Part shown: piece by piece, positions 21,807 to 32,862 of the stretch
How positions within the stretch are numbered: the stretch's first letter is position 1
Layout of the letters: the number at the start of each line of letters is the position of its first letter
Source: Erigeron canadensis
Lineage: Eukaryota > Streptophyta > Magnoliopsida > Asterales > Asteraceae
Length of the DNA: 64,000 nucleotides
Direction of reading: 5' to 3'
Assembly (NCBI RefSeq): GCF_010389155.1
Contig: NC_057761.1
Coordinates: forward strand, 16,122,501-16,186,500
The notes under the pieces: generated by a model
The model's database searches: none
What the model was told of the DNA's origin: nothing
What the model saw: the letters and a program-made list of their open reading frames with translations, nothing else
Translations under genes and position numbers: made by a program

Positions 21807-24175
21807 TTGATGGCCAACCCAGAGAATACACAAGGAAACCCTTTAAATACAGGACCTCCCCCCATTATTGAAACTGAACAGACTACTGACCATGTTAACA
21901 ATAATTCTCCACCACCACCTCCTATTCCTGCTTCTCCACACGTGCATGTGCACTACTCAAACACTCCTGTTCTCAAATTCAGTGGGAATGGTGATGAATT
22001 TGGCACGTGGAAAGCTAGGATGATATTACATATTACTAGAATTAAGAGGAACATGATAAAAATTTTAAATAAAGGACCTTATATTCCTAGAAGTCCTATC
22101 AATCCACTTCTTGACCCTCTTGGAGCAAGATCTGGAAGGAAAAAGAGAGAGGAACACTGGTCTAAAGAGGATAAAAGACTTGTTAATATAGATACTATTT
22201 TAAAAAATATGATCCTCGGGGCCGTTCCTGAATCTCTTATTCCCACACTAGTTCTTTATCCTAGTGCTAAAAGCATGTGGGATGAACTACTAAACCAGTA
22301 TGAAGGTGGTGATGACTATATTGTTACTAGAAAAGTGTCTTTGAATAAGAAGTACGAGTCATTTTTTGCTTTGCCCAATGAATCATTAACTAGTACTTAC
22401 ACCAGATTTATGAGTATCATAAACCAGTTGAGAGGGCTTGGAGTAGAAAAAGACAAGGATATACTTCTTGAAAAATTTTGTGATATTCTTCCATCTAAAT
22501 GGTCTCACATGATCGTGGTCTTGAGACAAGGTAAAACCTTGCATTCCCATACTCTGTCAACATTGTATGGAGCCTTCAGATTTACTGAAGAAAATCAAGC
22601 CCAGAGAATTGAGGCAGAAAAGATGCTATTAATCATGCTTCCAGTAGTTCCCCTGTAGTTAGTCATACTGAACCACCTTGTGCGGCATTAATGTCTTTTG
22701 AGAATGTATTTTCTATGAAAAAGATGATGTCTGAATTAATGGATTCTGGAGCCAAGAATAATATCTCTTCAGATTGTGATGAAACTGATAGTGATGATCT
22801 GATGGCTATGATTGCTAAAACGTTTAACCGTTTTAAAGCAAGAGCCAACAGACCCACTGGACAACATGCACCCAGTTCCTCTACTGACAAGACAAATCTG
22901 ACATGCTTTAAGTGTGGCAGAAAAGGTCATTTCATGAAGGAGTGCAAGTCCAATCAGTTTGTTTCTCAATCTGGTCCATCAACTTCTTATAACAAGCCCG
23001 ATGATAGCTACAGATCAAAATACAAAAAGCTTAAGGCTCAAATTGCTCTCATGTCTGCAGAAAAAGATAATAATCAATGCATGGTTGCTGAAGAAGAATG
23101 GGTTCCCTCTAATGACTCATCAATTGATGATGAAGAGGAAAGAGATTGCTGTTATATGGCTCTGGCTGATCAAGAGCATCTGGTGAAGGAAGATGTCACA
23201 TCTGGAAGATGGGTGGACATTGTTATTAAAAAGGTAATTGATTATGACAAGGAAACTGATCCTGAATCAAAATTGGACATTAATAAAGCTCTAAACTATG
23301 ATTTAATTTTTTTGGAAACTGTTCGATCAGAAATATCAAATAATTTTGAAACAAATTTTTCTGAAATGACAAATTTTCAATCAAAGTTAAAAGAACTTCA
23401 AGATATTGAATTGGATTTTAAAGCACAAGTTTTGGTCACTGAACAACTGGTCCAAGAAAAGGAAGAGCTTGAAAATGCTTTAACTAAAGAAAAACATGTC
23501 ATTCAGTCATGGCTTGAGACCAGAAAACCGTATGATGCTGCAAGAAACCAGTATCCCTCCCAAAAACGAGCATATCTAGGGGGTGATGTGAATGCTGCAG
23601 CATTACTACCTGTTGTTGACCGATTACCAGAAGTGTTAAAACCAAGCACTATTTATGATGAACCAACAACACCCAAAACTTGTATTATTCCTCCTATTCA
23701 ATTGCATGAGGTCAAGACTAGAGCACATCAGATGAATGCTCCAGTCAAAAAGGTCAAGCAGAATAAAACTTTGCCTTAATCATCTTCTAAGGAACCCCAG
23801 GTTCAGAAGAAGAAAAATGTTGTACCACCTAAGCCAAAAGTCCAGTCATCTGGAAAGGCTCAGGTATCATTTGAAGAAACCATTTTGTTAAGATTGGAAA
23901 GCTAGTTTCAACTATTGGCTCGTCAAGTTCAAAGTTGCAATGCAAGATTAAACAATTTTGAGGGTACTTCATCTGGCACAAAACAAAATGCAAAACCTTT
24001 TTCCAAGAAGTTAAAATTGTCACTCCTGTTGAGAAAAAGAAAAAATACTGTCAACCCCAGTGGTCTTTTCAACTAAGACTACTGTCGAAGAAAGTGAACT
24101 CAACCAGATACCCCCAGGGATCCATTTGGCAGGAACCAGAGAACCCATTAGTTGATGGGTTCCCAAAACTAACTA
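21807..24175 (+). pseudogene. SIRE-A gag
   Basis: The start MMANPENTQG is shared with SIRE-B. After a proline-rich N-terminus comes the retrotransposon gag core (FSGNGDEFGTWKARM, SAKSMWDELLNQYEGG, LPSKWSHMIVVLRQGK). A 1-nt loss in an A run near 22620 shifts the frame. In the next frame (22691-23779) the CCHC zinc knuckle CFKCGRKGHFMKEC (residues 72-85) is intact, which in a live element packages the RNA. A coiled-coil-like Gln/Glu-rich tail follows. A TAA at 23777-23779 and another stop near 23905 interrupt the C-terminal part, which SIRE-B confirms continues to the gag-pol border. Confidence 0.9.
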
Positions 24176-24184
24176 ATCAATCTG

Positions 24185-27100
24185 GTGGATGTGCAGGGCG
24201 ATCAAAAGAAATATATTTGGTATCTTGACAGCGCTGCTGGCAGGACAATGACCGGATGTAAGACCCTGCTGGAGGAGTTCGTGGCTTCAGACGAACCCTC
24301 TATTACTTTTGGAAATGATGGTTCTGGAAAGACTGAGGGATATGGTGTCCTGAATAATGGTCAAGTCAAATTCAGATGGGTGGCTTATGTTAATGGTTTG
24401 AAGTATAACCTAATAAGTGTGAGCCAACTGTGTGATGATGGTTACCAGGTGTTGTTTAACATCTCCCAGGGCATTGTATTTAATAAGGATTGGAAGGTAG
24501 TATTGATTGCCCCCAGAAAAAGGAATGTGTATGTGATGGATATGGAAAGCTCTCCTTCAGAGCAGTGTTTCTATACCAAGGCTGATGAAGACACAAACTG
24601 GTTATGGCATAAAAGGTTATCCCATTTAAATTTCAAAAATATTAATAAGTTGTCCAGAAAACAACTTGCAGATGTGATACCTTCAGTTTCTTTCAAAAAG
24701 GAAAGGCCATGTCCAGGATGTGAGATGGGTAAGTAAAAGCGCATCAATTTCAAGACAAAGCAGAATTTTAGCATATCTGAACCACTTCATATGCTTCATA
24801 TGGACCTTTTTGGTCCAGTGAATGTTCAGAATCGTGCTGGTAAGAAATTTACCCTGATAGTTGTTGATGAATACTCCAGATATTGTTGGGTAATATTTCT
24901 TAAATCAAAGAATGAAACTGCTGCTGAAGTCATCGCTCTTATCAAGCAAATTGAACTCAAATATAAGCGAAAAGTGTGTCAGTTAAGAAGTGATAATGGA
25001 ACAGAATTTCAGAATGCAACTCTGGAGAAATTCTGTACTGACACTGGCATCTCTCAGAACTTCTCTTCAGCATGCACTCCAGAGCAGAATGGAGTTGTAG
25101 AAAGAAAGAACAGAACGTTGATGAAAGCTGCCAGAAGTATGCTTGCTGAATCTGGTCTTCCTAAAATGTACTGGGCTGAAGCAATTGCAACTGCTTGTCA
25201 CACCCAGAATCGTTCAGTATATGTGAAGCGACACAAGAAGACATCCTATGAAATATTAAGAAATAGAAAACCAAATTTTGGTTATTTTCACGTTTTTGGA
25301 TGTTCAGTATACATTCTGAACGACTTTAGTCAGTTAGGCAAATTTGATGCCAAAGCTGATGAGGGATATTTCTTAGGATATTCAGCCATTCGCAAAGCCT
25401 TCATAGTTTACAACAAGAGACTGGAAAAGGTTCAAGAGTCAATACATGTCACATTTGATGAATCCAATGAAGCAATCAATAAAAAGCCAACCCTTAATTC
25501 TCCCCCAGAAAATCCAATTATCTTTGGTGAATCTGATCCTATCAAAGATTCATCCGAAGATGTTTCCAGTCATCCTGACTTGGAACCAGTGCAATTTGAG
25601 AAACCTCCCAGTAATACTTCATTTTATCCTTCAATAAGTTTCAAACTACCCTCTGAACTTGTTATTGGATCAGATGTTCGTACTACACCTCCAGTATCAG
25701 CTCCAATTGATTTTGAGCCAGTAATTCAAGAAATGCCTTTAAATGAAGAATTTCATGATGCAAATCGAGATCTTACAGATTCTGATGAAGACGTTGAAGT
25801 TGTCTCCAATTCCAGAAAATCAATTGAATTCTTGCACTGATATTGTTTTTCGTAACAATCCTGGTCAATACTCTAAGTGGACTAAAGCTCACCCAATCAA
25901 CCAGATTATTAGTGACTCCAGTATAGGGGTTCACACCAGAAGTGCCTCCAGTGAACAATGTTTATATGTCAGCTTCTTATCATTGATTGAACCGAAGAAG
26001 GTTGACGAGGCAATGAATGACCCAAGCTGGGTGATAGCTATGCAAGAAGAGCTTCACCAGTTCGAACGAAACAAAGTTTGGTATCTGGTTCCTCCTCCAG
26101 TTGGCAAGAAAGAACCAGATGGAACCAGATGGGTCTTCCGGAATAAGGTTGATGAAGATGGACATGTGATAAGAAATAAGGCCAGATTAGTGGCACAAGG
26201 GTACGTCCAAACAGACCTTGACTTTGAAGAATCATTTGCTCTTGTAGCAAGGTTAGAAGCCATCAGAATGTTTTTAGCCTTTGCTGCCCATCATAAGTTC
26301 AAGGTCTACCAGATGGACGTCAAGAGTGCTTTTTTGAATGGAGAATTAGAAGAGGAAGTTTATGTCAAGCAACCTCCGGGCTTCTTTGATGAAAAGCATC
26401 CACATTGGGTATATCGTCTGGACAAGGCACTGTATGGCCTAAGACAAGCCCCTCGAGCCTGGTATGATACTCTGACTAAACACTTATCTGAAAACGGTTT
26501 CAAAAGAGGTGCAATTGACAATACCTTATTTATTCTTCGTGAAAGAGGTAATCTTCTGTTGGTACAAGTTTATGTTGATGATATTATTTTTGGTTCTACT
26601 GATGAATCTTTGTGTAAGAAATTTTCGAAAATTATGTCTTCAAAATTTGAAATGAGTTTGATGGGTGAATTAACATTTTTTCTTGGGCTCCAGATTAAAC
26701 AAACCAGTGATGGTATTTTTATTAATCAAGAAAAATATGTTAGAGATATTTTAAGAAAATTCGTTATGAATTCTTCATCTTCAAAATCAACTCCAATTTC
26801 TGCACCTTTAACAATAGATTCAGATCCTGATGGGAAGCCAGTGAACACGTGGCTTATAGAGGTATGATTGGTTCACTAATGTATTTAACTGACAGTAGAC
26901 CAGATATAATGTTTGCAACATGTCTTTATGCCAGATATCAGTCTAACCCAGATATAATGTTTGCAACATGTCTTTGTGCCAGATATCAGTCTAACCCAAT
27001 TTCTGCACCTTTAACTGAAGTACCTTAAGGGTACTCCTAGTTTGGGTCTTTGGTATCCCAAAGGCTCAGGCTTAGATCTAATGGGTTATTCAGATTCAGA

Positions 27101-27542
27101 TCATGCAGGTTGTAAGATAGATAGGAAATCCACTACTGGTGGATGTCATTTCCTTGGTGGCAAACTGGTGAGTTGGATCAGTAAGAAGCAAACATCAGTC
27201 TCTTTATCAATTGCTGAAGCAGAATATGTGTCTGCAGCCAGTTGTTGTGCTCAGATACTCTGGATGAAGAACCAGTTGCTTGATTATGGTATTAAGTATT
27301 TAAAGACTCCTATTTTCTGTGATAATATCAGTGCCATTGCTATCTCAAACAATCCAGTCATGCACTCCAAGACGAAACATATTGATGTCAGGTATCATTT
27401 CATTCGTGATCATGTTATCAAAAAAGATGTTGAAATCCACTTCATCCCCACTGACAAACAACTCGCTGACATATTTACAAAACCTTTGGATGAGAAAACT
27501 TTTCAATATCTTGTCAGTGAGTTGGGAATGTTGAACCCTTAA
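24185..27542 (+). pseudogene. SIRE-A pol (protease, integrase, RT, RNase H)
   Basis: Domains in order: the protease has WYLDSAAGRTMTG, with DSA where copia proteases have DSG. The integrase zinc region (WHKRLSHLNF, CPGCEMGK) is followed by an in-frame TAA at 24734-24736, where SIRE-B has CAA. The integrase core carries MDLFGPV, RSDNGTEFQ and EQNGVVERKNRT (the D,D,E residues). A small indel near 25805 shifts frame. The RT (25743-26867) has [20 protein letters not shown] and the catalytic YVDDIIFG. A frameshift near 26853 and a scarred 26880-27030 segment follow. The RNase H (27042-27542) has [18 protein letters not shown] and CDNISAIA, ending LGMLNP. At least three disruptions, so inactive. 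Confidence 0.93.
26901..26996 (+). repeat. 48 bp tandem duplication in SIRE-A RT
   Basis: CAGATATAATGTTTGCAACA starts at 26901 and again at 26949. The unit is 48 bp (16 codons, in frame) and the copies differ by one base. SIRE-B has a single copy. Confidence 0.9.
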
Positions 27543-28469
27543 TCCGGAACCTTGTTATGAACGCCTTTGTGACACTGGCAGGGTTCTTTGATTTCAGATT
27601 TATAAATCTATACCAGTAAAGCTATCGAACGCCTTTGTGATTTACACTAATAGATTTATGAATCACCATTCCAGGGGGAAAGACTCAGACCACATTTTTT
27701 TTATCTAAGTTTCAGGGGGAGCTTATTAATTTATTTTCTCACTGGACAAACTTTCTGGTAGATGTGTCCCTCTCATTAATACTGGATAAGTTGACGTGCA
27801 TGTTTGAAGTGACTTCAGTCACTTTGTAAATATGTCCCTCTCATTTGTCTATATTAGTTGATGTGCGTGTTTGAGGATTACCAGAATGATCTAATCTGGG
27901 TATGTACTGGAGTGTCCCTCTAGTGTACCATTAGTGCATATTCTACTGGCCTAATCCACCAGTGATGCTGAAGTGTCCAGTCAACCTCCAGATGCATTGA
28001 AATGAGTCATGGTATATTAAGTCATAATATTTTTATACTTGATGCTAGTGCGTGCCATCCATACAAACCTTTTATCTGGATAGTTACTGTTTATCCTACG
28101 TGGCATGACTTTTTCAACTTAAAATGGTGGTTTTGTTACCTTGGGAAGACAAAAAGTGCAAGTTGGTAATTTTGTGGACTGTCAACCGTCATACATTTAT
28201 GTGTGATGGGAAACATTAAATGCGGATGTCAAAATCGATCAAAACTGTTTTGAAAATTTTCAAATTTACCGTTTTGAATTCCATTTTCTCTTTCCTCTAT
28301 AAATACCCATAGTTACCTTCACCTTTCAGTTTTATCTCGAAAATCATTTACTCCCAAATCTTCAAATTCCTTTATTATTTCTTTCTCTCTTCATTAAATT
28401 CCAATCATCATTATCTTTCTTCTTAAATTTTCCTTATAAACCCTAAATTCTTTCAATTTCTACTTTCAA
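27543..28469 (+). other. Sirevirus spacer between pol and env-like ORF
   Basis: Noncoding, 0.93 kb, and matched by 36739-37677 in SIRE-B. It carries two PPT-like runs (CCAGGGGGAAAG at 27673 and CAGGGGGAG at 27713), a repeated GAACGCCTTTGTGA phrase (27560 and 27628), repeated GTCCCTCTCATT phrases, and the inverted repeat ACTGGAG-TGTCC-CTCTAGT (27906-27924). The end (28300-28469) is a CT-rich leader before the env-like ATG. Extra PPT copies are a known Sirevirus trait. Confidence 0.7.
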
Positions 28470-30749
28470 ATGGCACCCAGAACAACAAATTCTGACAAAA
28501 ATCTTCTTACCAACAATTATACCCTTCCTGCTAGTGTCACCAAAGCTCATGACATCATCATTGATTCTGACAAAATCAGGATCAACATGCATAACTGGAT
28601 GGCAAAGCTTGCCGGAACCCATGATCCTCTAACCATCATAGGACGACTGAATTCTTTATTTCTTAGTTGTCCATTATATGGGGCTCTTACTATGAATCCA
28701 GGGAAAATGTACCATGGTTACTTGTGTGAATTTTGGTACACTGCTCACTTCCAGGCTGGTGATGATCACACCATTCATTACACCTTGAAAAAGGGATCTC
28801 GTCCTCATACAATAACTGTTGATTCCCTACGAGATGCCCTTCGTCTGCACTATTTTTCAGAAAATGAATTGCCATTACAACTTTCCACTGGCATCAATCT
28901 TAGGGAAGTGTGTAGGCAGATGGGTCACACTGATATTCTCGATGAGCAGGGTGTGTTAAAGAGAAAACGTACTCTTTATATGAGTAAACTCACTGATTCT
29001 TGGAGATTCTTTTTTACTCATCTGGTAGAGTGTTTGGGAAATGGATCTGGAGGGCTTGATCAAATAGATCAGACCCAACTTATGATTGCATATTGCCTAT
29101 GGCATGGGCTTAGGGTTGATTTTGCCCAAATTTTTTGGAATCATTTGGCTGAAAGAATAAAAGTTTATAAAAGAAAATCTCATGTACCCTTCATTAGATT
29201 TTTGTCTTTGATTTTTAAGCGTGCACTTGGGAATGAGTATGATTATGACACTAGTCATTTTTCTATGGCTGAACACTTGAGGGATCTCAACAACTTAGTT
29301 TCCAAAAATAATAAAGTTGAGATCCCAGTTGAAATGATTGAAAGCTTTAGGAGGGAAATTACTGATGCAACACCTTCAGTTGATTCAGAAGAAACCCAGG
29401 GTGGCCCTCAATTCAATATAGGTAGTCCTAGGGATTTCACTACTGAAGAGCACTCACCAGAAAATGAGGTGACTTCTGATCTACAACAAACTCTTTTATT
29501 TCGAACAAACATCTCCACCAAACTAAGAAATACCACCAGACGCCTAAGGAGAGGAGGAGCACTGGTCATTCCTCACAGTACCGAAACCAGCCATCCAGAT
29601 CCCTCCCAACAAGAATCTGAAGATGTTATAAGAGGAAACATATAAGAAGCCACTCTCGAAACTTTTGTTAGGGAGAGTGGTGAAGAAAATCAAGGGACTG
29701 CTCAACCCCTTGCACAGACTGAAAGGGTTACTGATGCTTCACCTCTTGTAATCCCAGTTTCAAACAATACAGAAGGTGATATCATGAATGAAGATGGTAC
29801 ATTGATCATGGATACAACAATGGAAGAAGCAGAAAATCAAGAAACACCTGTTGTGCCCTCTGAACAGGAAAATGTGGTTATGCCAGATACTGCCCAGATT
29901 GATTTGAACAAAAATGTACCTGATCAGGCTGCTGAGCAAACCACCTTCTGGGATGAAGATGAATCATCCCTAGACTTGTCCAACTCTGGCCAAGTTCAGG
30001 ATTTATTTGGTGATGAAGCTCAGTCAATGGAAGCAGATTTCCAGGTTTCTATCCCTACTTCCAATGATTCTCCCATCGCAGTCATTCCTTCAGAAACCTA
30101 ATCTCTTTCTCAACACCAGTATGAACAAACTGTAATGCCACCACCTCCACCGCCTTTAATTCCTTCAGACACACCATACATAAATCTTCTTCCTTTTATT
30201 CCTTCACCTCAATCAACTCAAAATCCACCACAGACAACTGAGAGACTTCAAGTTATAAATATTCCAGTCTCAAGTGCTCCAGACTCTACTGCTGCTCAGA
30301 CTAAATCTCTTATACAAGAAAGAGTCGAGACACTTATATCAGTTGTTCAAAGAAATGCATTTGGACCCTCCTCTATAGCAGTGGGACTCTCCTCTTCATC
30401 TTCCACCAAAGTCCAAGGCCTTTTAAACAAGGTGGCGGACTTGGAGAAATCCTTTCAGTCATCCTCCTAGGTTCTCTCTAACTTCAAACCTGCCATGACA
30501 AATTCTTTTTGGTCAGAGATAAACACTTTTTCTGGGAATGAACAACTGGTGTTTGATAAATTGAATGAACTGGTACTGGCCACTAACAACTTCCAGGAAT
30601 CCATCAAAGTGGCAGTCCAGGAAATGAAAGAAATGTTTTCTGTCTCAGTTTCTTCTGTCCAATCTGCTGTTAAAGAGGCAGTTGACACACCTTAAAGAGA
30701 ACTGAAGACTTGGGTCCAGAATTTGCATCGTGTGGTAGATAGGTTGGAT
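28470..30749 (+). pseudogene. SIRE-A env-like ORF, 5' part
   Basis: It starts MAPRTTNSDKNLLTNNY. A conserved globular N-terminal region (INMHNWMAKLAGTHDPLTII, SLRDALRLHYFSENELP, KLTDSWRFFFTHLVECLGNG, AYCLWHGLRVDFAQIFW) is followed by an acidic linker, a proline-rich hinge (MPPPPPPLIPS) and a coiled-coil-like stretch (KVADLEKSFQSS, FDKLNELVLATNN). One frame runs throughout but is broken by stops at 29643, 30099, 30468 and 30693. It is cut near 30750 by LINE-2 and resumes at 44311. I see no signal peptide or membrane segment, so an envelope role is not supported by this sequence. The function of this Sirevirus ORF is unknown. Confidence 0.85.
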
Positions 30750-31471
30750 TGTCGTGGCTTGACCTCTTCCCCGTTCTTATAAACTGTAATGTTCCACCAT
30801 TAATTAATGATAAGCGTGACAAGCTGATTTGGTGCAAAGAGTCGGGTAAAGAGGTACTCTTCACCTCCGCTAATGTGTGGGATACCATTCGATCTAGGGG
30901 TGTGATAGTCGCATGGGTGGACCTTGTATGGTTCTCGAGCTGCATCCCAAGGCATTCATTTCTTTTATGGCTAGTGATGCGAAGAAAATTGAAAACTCAT
31001 GATCGTTTGAAACCATGGGAGGTGGGGAGCGCAACTAACCTTAAACTTGTTTGTTGTTCTTTGTGTAAAAGAGGTCCGGACTCTCACACTCATTTGTTCT
31101 TTGAATGTTCTTATTCTTCTCAAGTGTGGAGCCTTGTTCAACCAATGGCGGATATGGCAAATGTTTCTCATCATTGGGGAGACATTCTAGCGTACCTAAT
31201 ACCAATCTCCAAAGGTAAATCGACAAAAAGTATTATTAGAAGATTGGTGTTTGCTGCTATAGTCTACTTTGTCTGGCAAGAGAGAAACTCTCGTATGTTC
31301 TCTAATATTACTAGACCCCCGCAACAGCTAATGAACTGCATTGTTGAATGTGTTCGTCTAAGACTTGCTACTATCAAGTTTAAAGGGACTTCGAACATTG
31401 GAAGGTTACTTGCTGTTTGGAATCTACCTGGAGGACAGGTTTCTGAAAACATTGATGCCGCTACTACCTAA
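30750..31471 (+). pseudogene. LINE-2 ORF2 C-terminus (zf-RVT)
   Basis: An uninterrupted 240-codon frame from SWLDLFPVLINCNV to the stop at 31469-31471. Signatures are ANVWDTIRSRGVIVAW, SSCIPRHSFLLWLVMRRKLK, CSLCKRGPDSHTHLFFECSY (zinc site) and YFVWQERNSRMF. It is the intact zf-RVT tail of a plant LINE ORF2. Truncation has removed the endonuclease and RT, so it cannot act alone. Confidence 0.88.
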
Positions 31472-31597
31472 GTTAATATAGAATCTATTGCTTTCATTGT
31501 GTGTAGTAGGTTCTTTGAGTTTCTATTTGTTAGTGCCTTGTGCGTGTCTAACCTCACACGGTCTGTCGTGTAGGTAACTAGTATGGTACTCATCCAT
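31472..31597 (+). other. LINE-2 3' UTR, first part, with TCCAT duplication
   Basis: The 3' UTR before SIRE-B. Its last five bases (31593-31597, TCCAT) are repeated at 44228-44232, which defines the SIRE-B target-site duplication. Confidence 0.85.
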
Positions 31598-32578
31598 TGT
31601 GAAGTCCCTCACTTGATGGTTTAACCCAAGAGTGTAGAATAACAAGTCAAGTAAGCACTAGATATGGACTAGTATTACAAATATATTAATGCAAGAATTA
31701 TATAAAGTAATACTATACTTAAGCAATGTAGATAAATAAGCAAGTAAAGTAAATGGTGAGACACAATGTAATTTTCAAGTGTATTTTATTTATTGATGTT
31801 AAATAAAATACAAGGTTGTTGCGGAACAAGATATTACAAAGTAAGTATCTAAACAACCTATGAATTACAAGTGATCTAATATTGCTAAATAAACTCTTTG
31901 ATCGAAATACTTATAGTTGTGAAGTATAACTGTTTAGATCGAGAGTATTTGAGCAAGGCACCAAATTGCAAAAGTGTAATTTGGACGAGGGAAATGACTT
32001 GGTATTTATAGGCAAAAAGAATATTAAAATATCTTTTTGCCGTACAAAATATGGTTGCAAGCATTTAAGGAAACTACTTTAATTCCTTAAATGCTTTGAT
32101 TAAAGTACAAGAATAAAGTCACTTGATAGTGACTTGTCTTGCAAATAACCAACCACCTTTACACGCATGTAAGCTTTTAACAAAGGACAAAGGGGTTGTC
32201 CGGATAAAAGCGTGTAAAGGCAATAAAGTCAATTCCTCATAATCAGTGTTCAGACTTGTAAGGTCTAGAACACTGTCAAGGTCTCCAGTCAAGAAATCTG
32301 GTAAGTCTTCCAGTGAGCTCCGCTATTTTGTCAGACTTCTTTTTTCAGACTTTAGTCTTCGACTTCAGTGAGAATGTCTTCCAGTAAGTTGATCTTCGAC
32401 TGGAGTGAAGTCCAGTGAACATATCTGGTGAAATCCAGATTCCTGTACAAGTAAATTGTTCAATGACCTTCTCATAATTTCTGGACAAATCTTCTAAGGG
32501 CTCCAGACTTCTCATCTGGACAATCGTCCAGTAAACATATCTTCGTCTGGAGCGAGTCCATTAATTCTGGACCTAACA
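31598..32578 (-). repeat. SIRE-B 3' LTR (981 bp)
   Basis: On the plus strand it runs TGTGAAGTCCCTCAC to GGACCTAACA. The TATA region is present (complement of CTTGGTATTTATAGGC at 31998-32013). It is flanked internally by the PPT. Confidence 0.95.
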
Positions 32579-32592
32579 AATTCCCCCTATTT
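32579..32592 (-). promoter_or_regulatory. SIRE-B polypurine tract
   Basis: Read on the minus strand: AAATAGGGGGAATT directly beside the 3' LTR, identical to that of SIRE-A (46076-46089). It primes plus-strand DNA synthesis. Confidence 0.9.
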
Positions 32593-32862
32593 GTTTAGAA
32601 ATTATGCAAGGATTTTCAAGTTTATATCTGAACAAGTTTGTACTTGAAAAATCCTTGAAAATTTGACTAAGTATAATTTTGAATTATTGGAGAGCCACTT
32701 TATAGATCATCAGTGTTCCCAGTTTATACATTTAAATCTCTATACTTAATCTGGATAAGTACTTGTAAAAATTTGAAATTGAAACTTATATATACAGACA
32801 TCAACTGGAGGTAAGTTACAATTTATACAATGAAAAATAAAAATACAAGTACAATGTTAGAG

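Noticed and set aside
28470..30749. Reading the env-like ORF as a viral envelope gene
   Set aside because: No signal peptide, membrane segment or cleavage site visible; the name reflects its position only.
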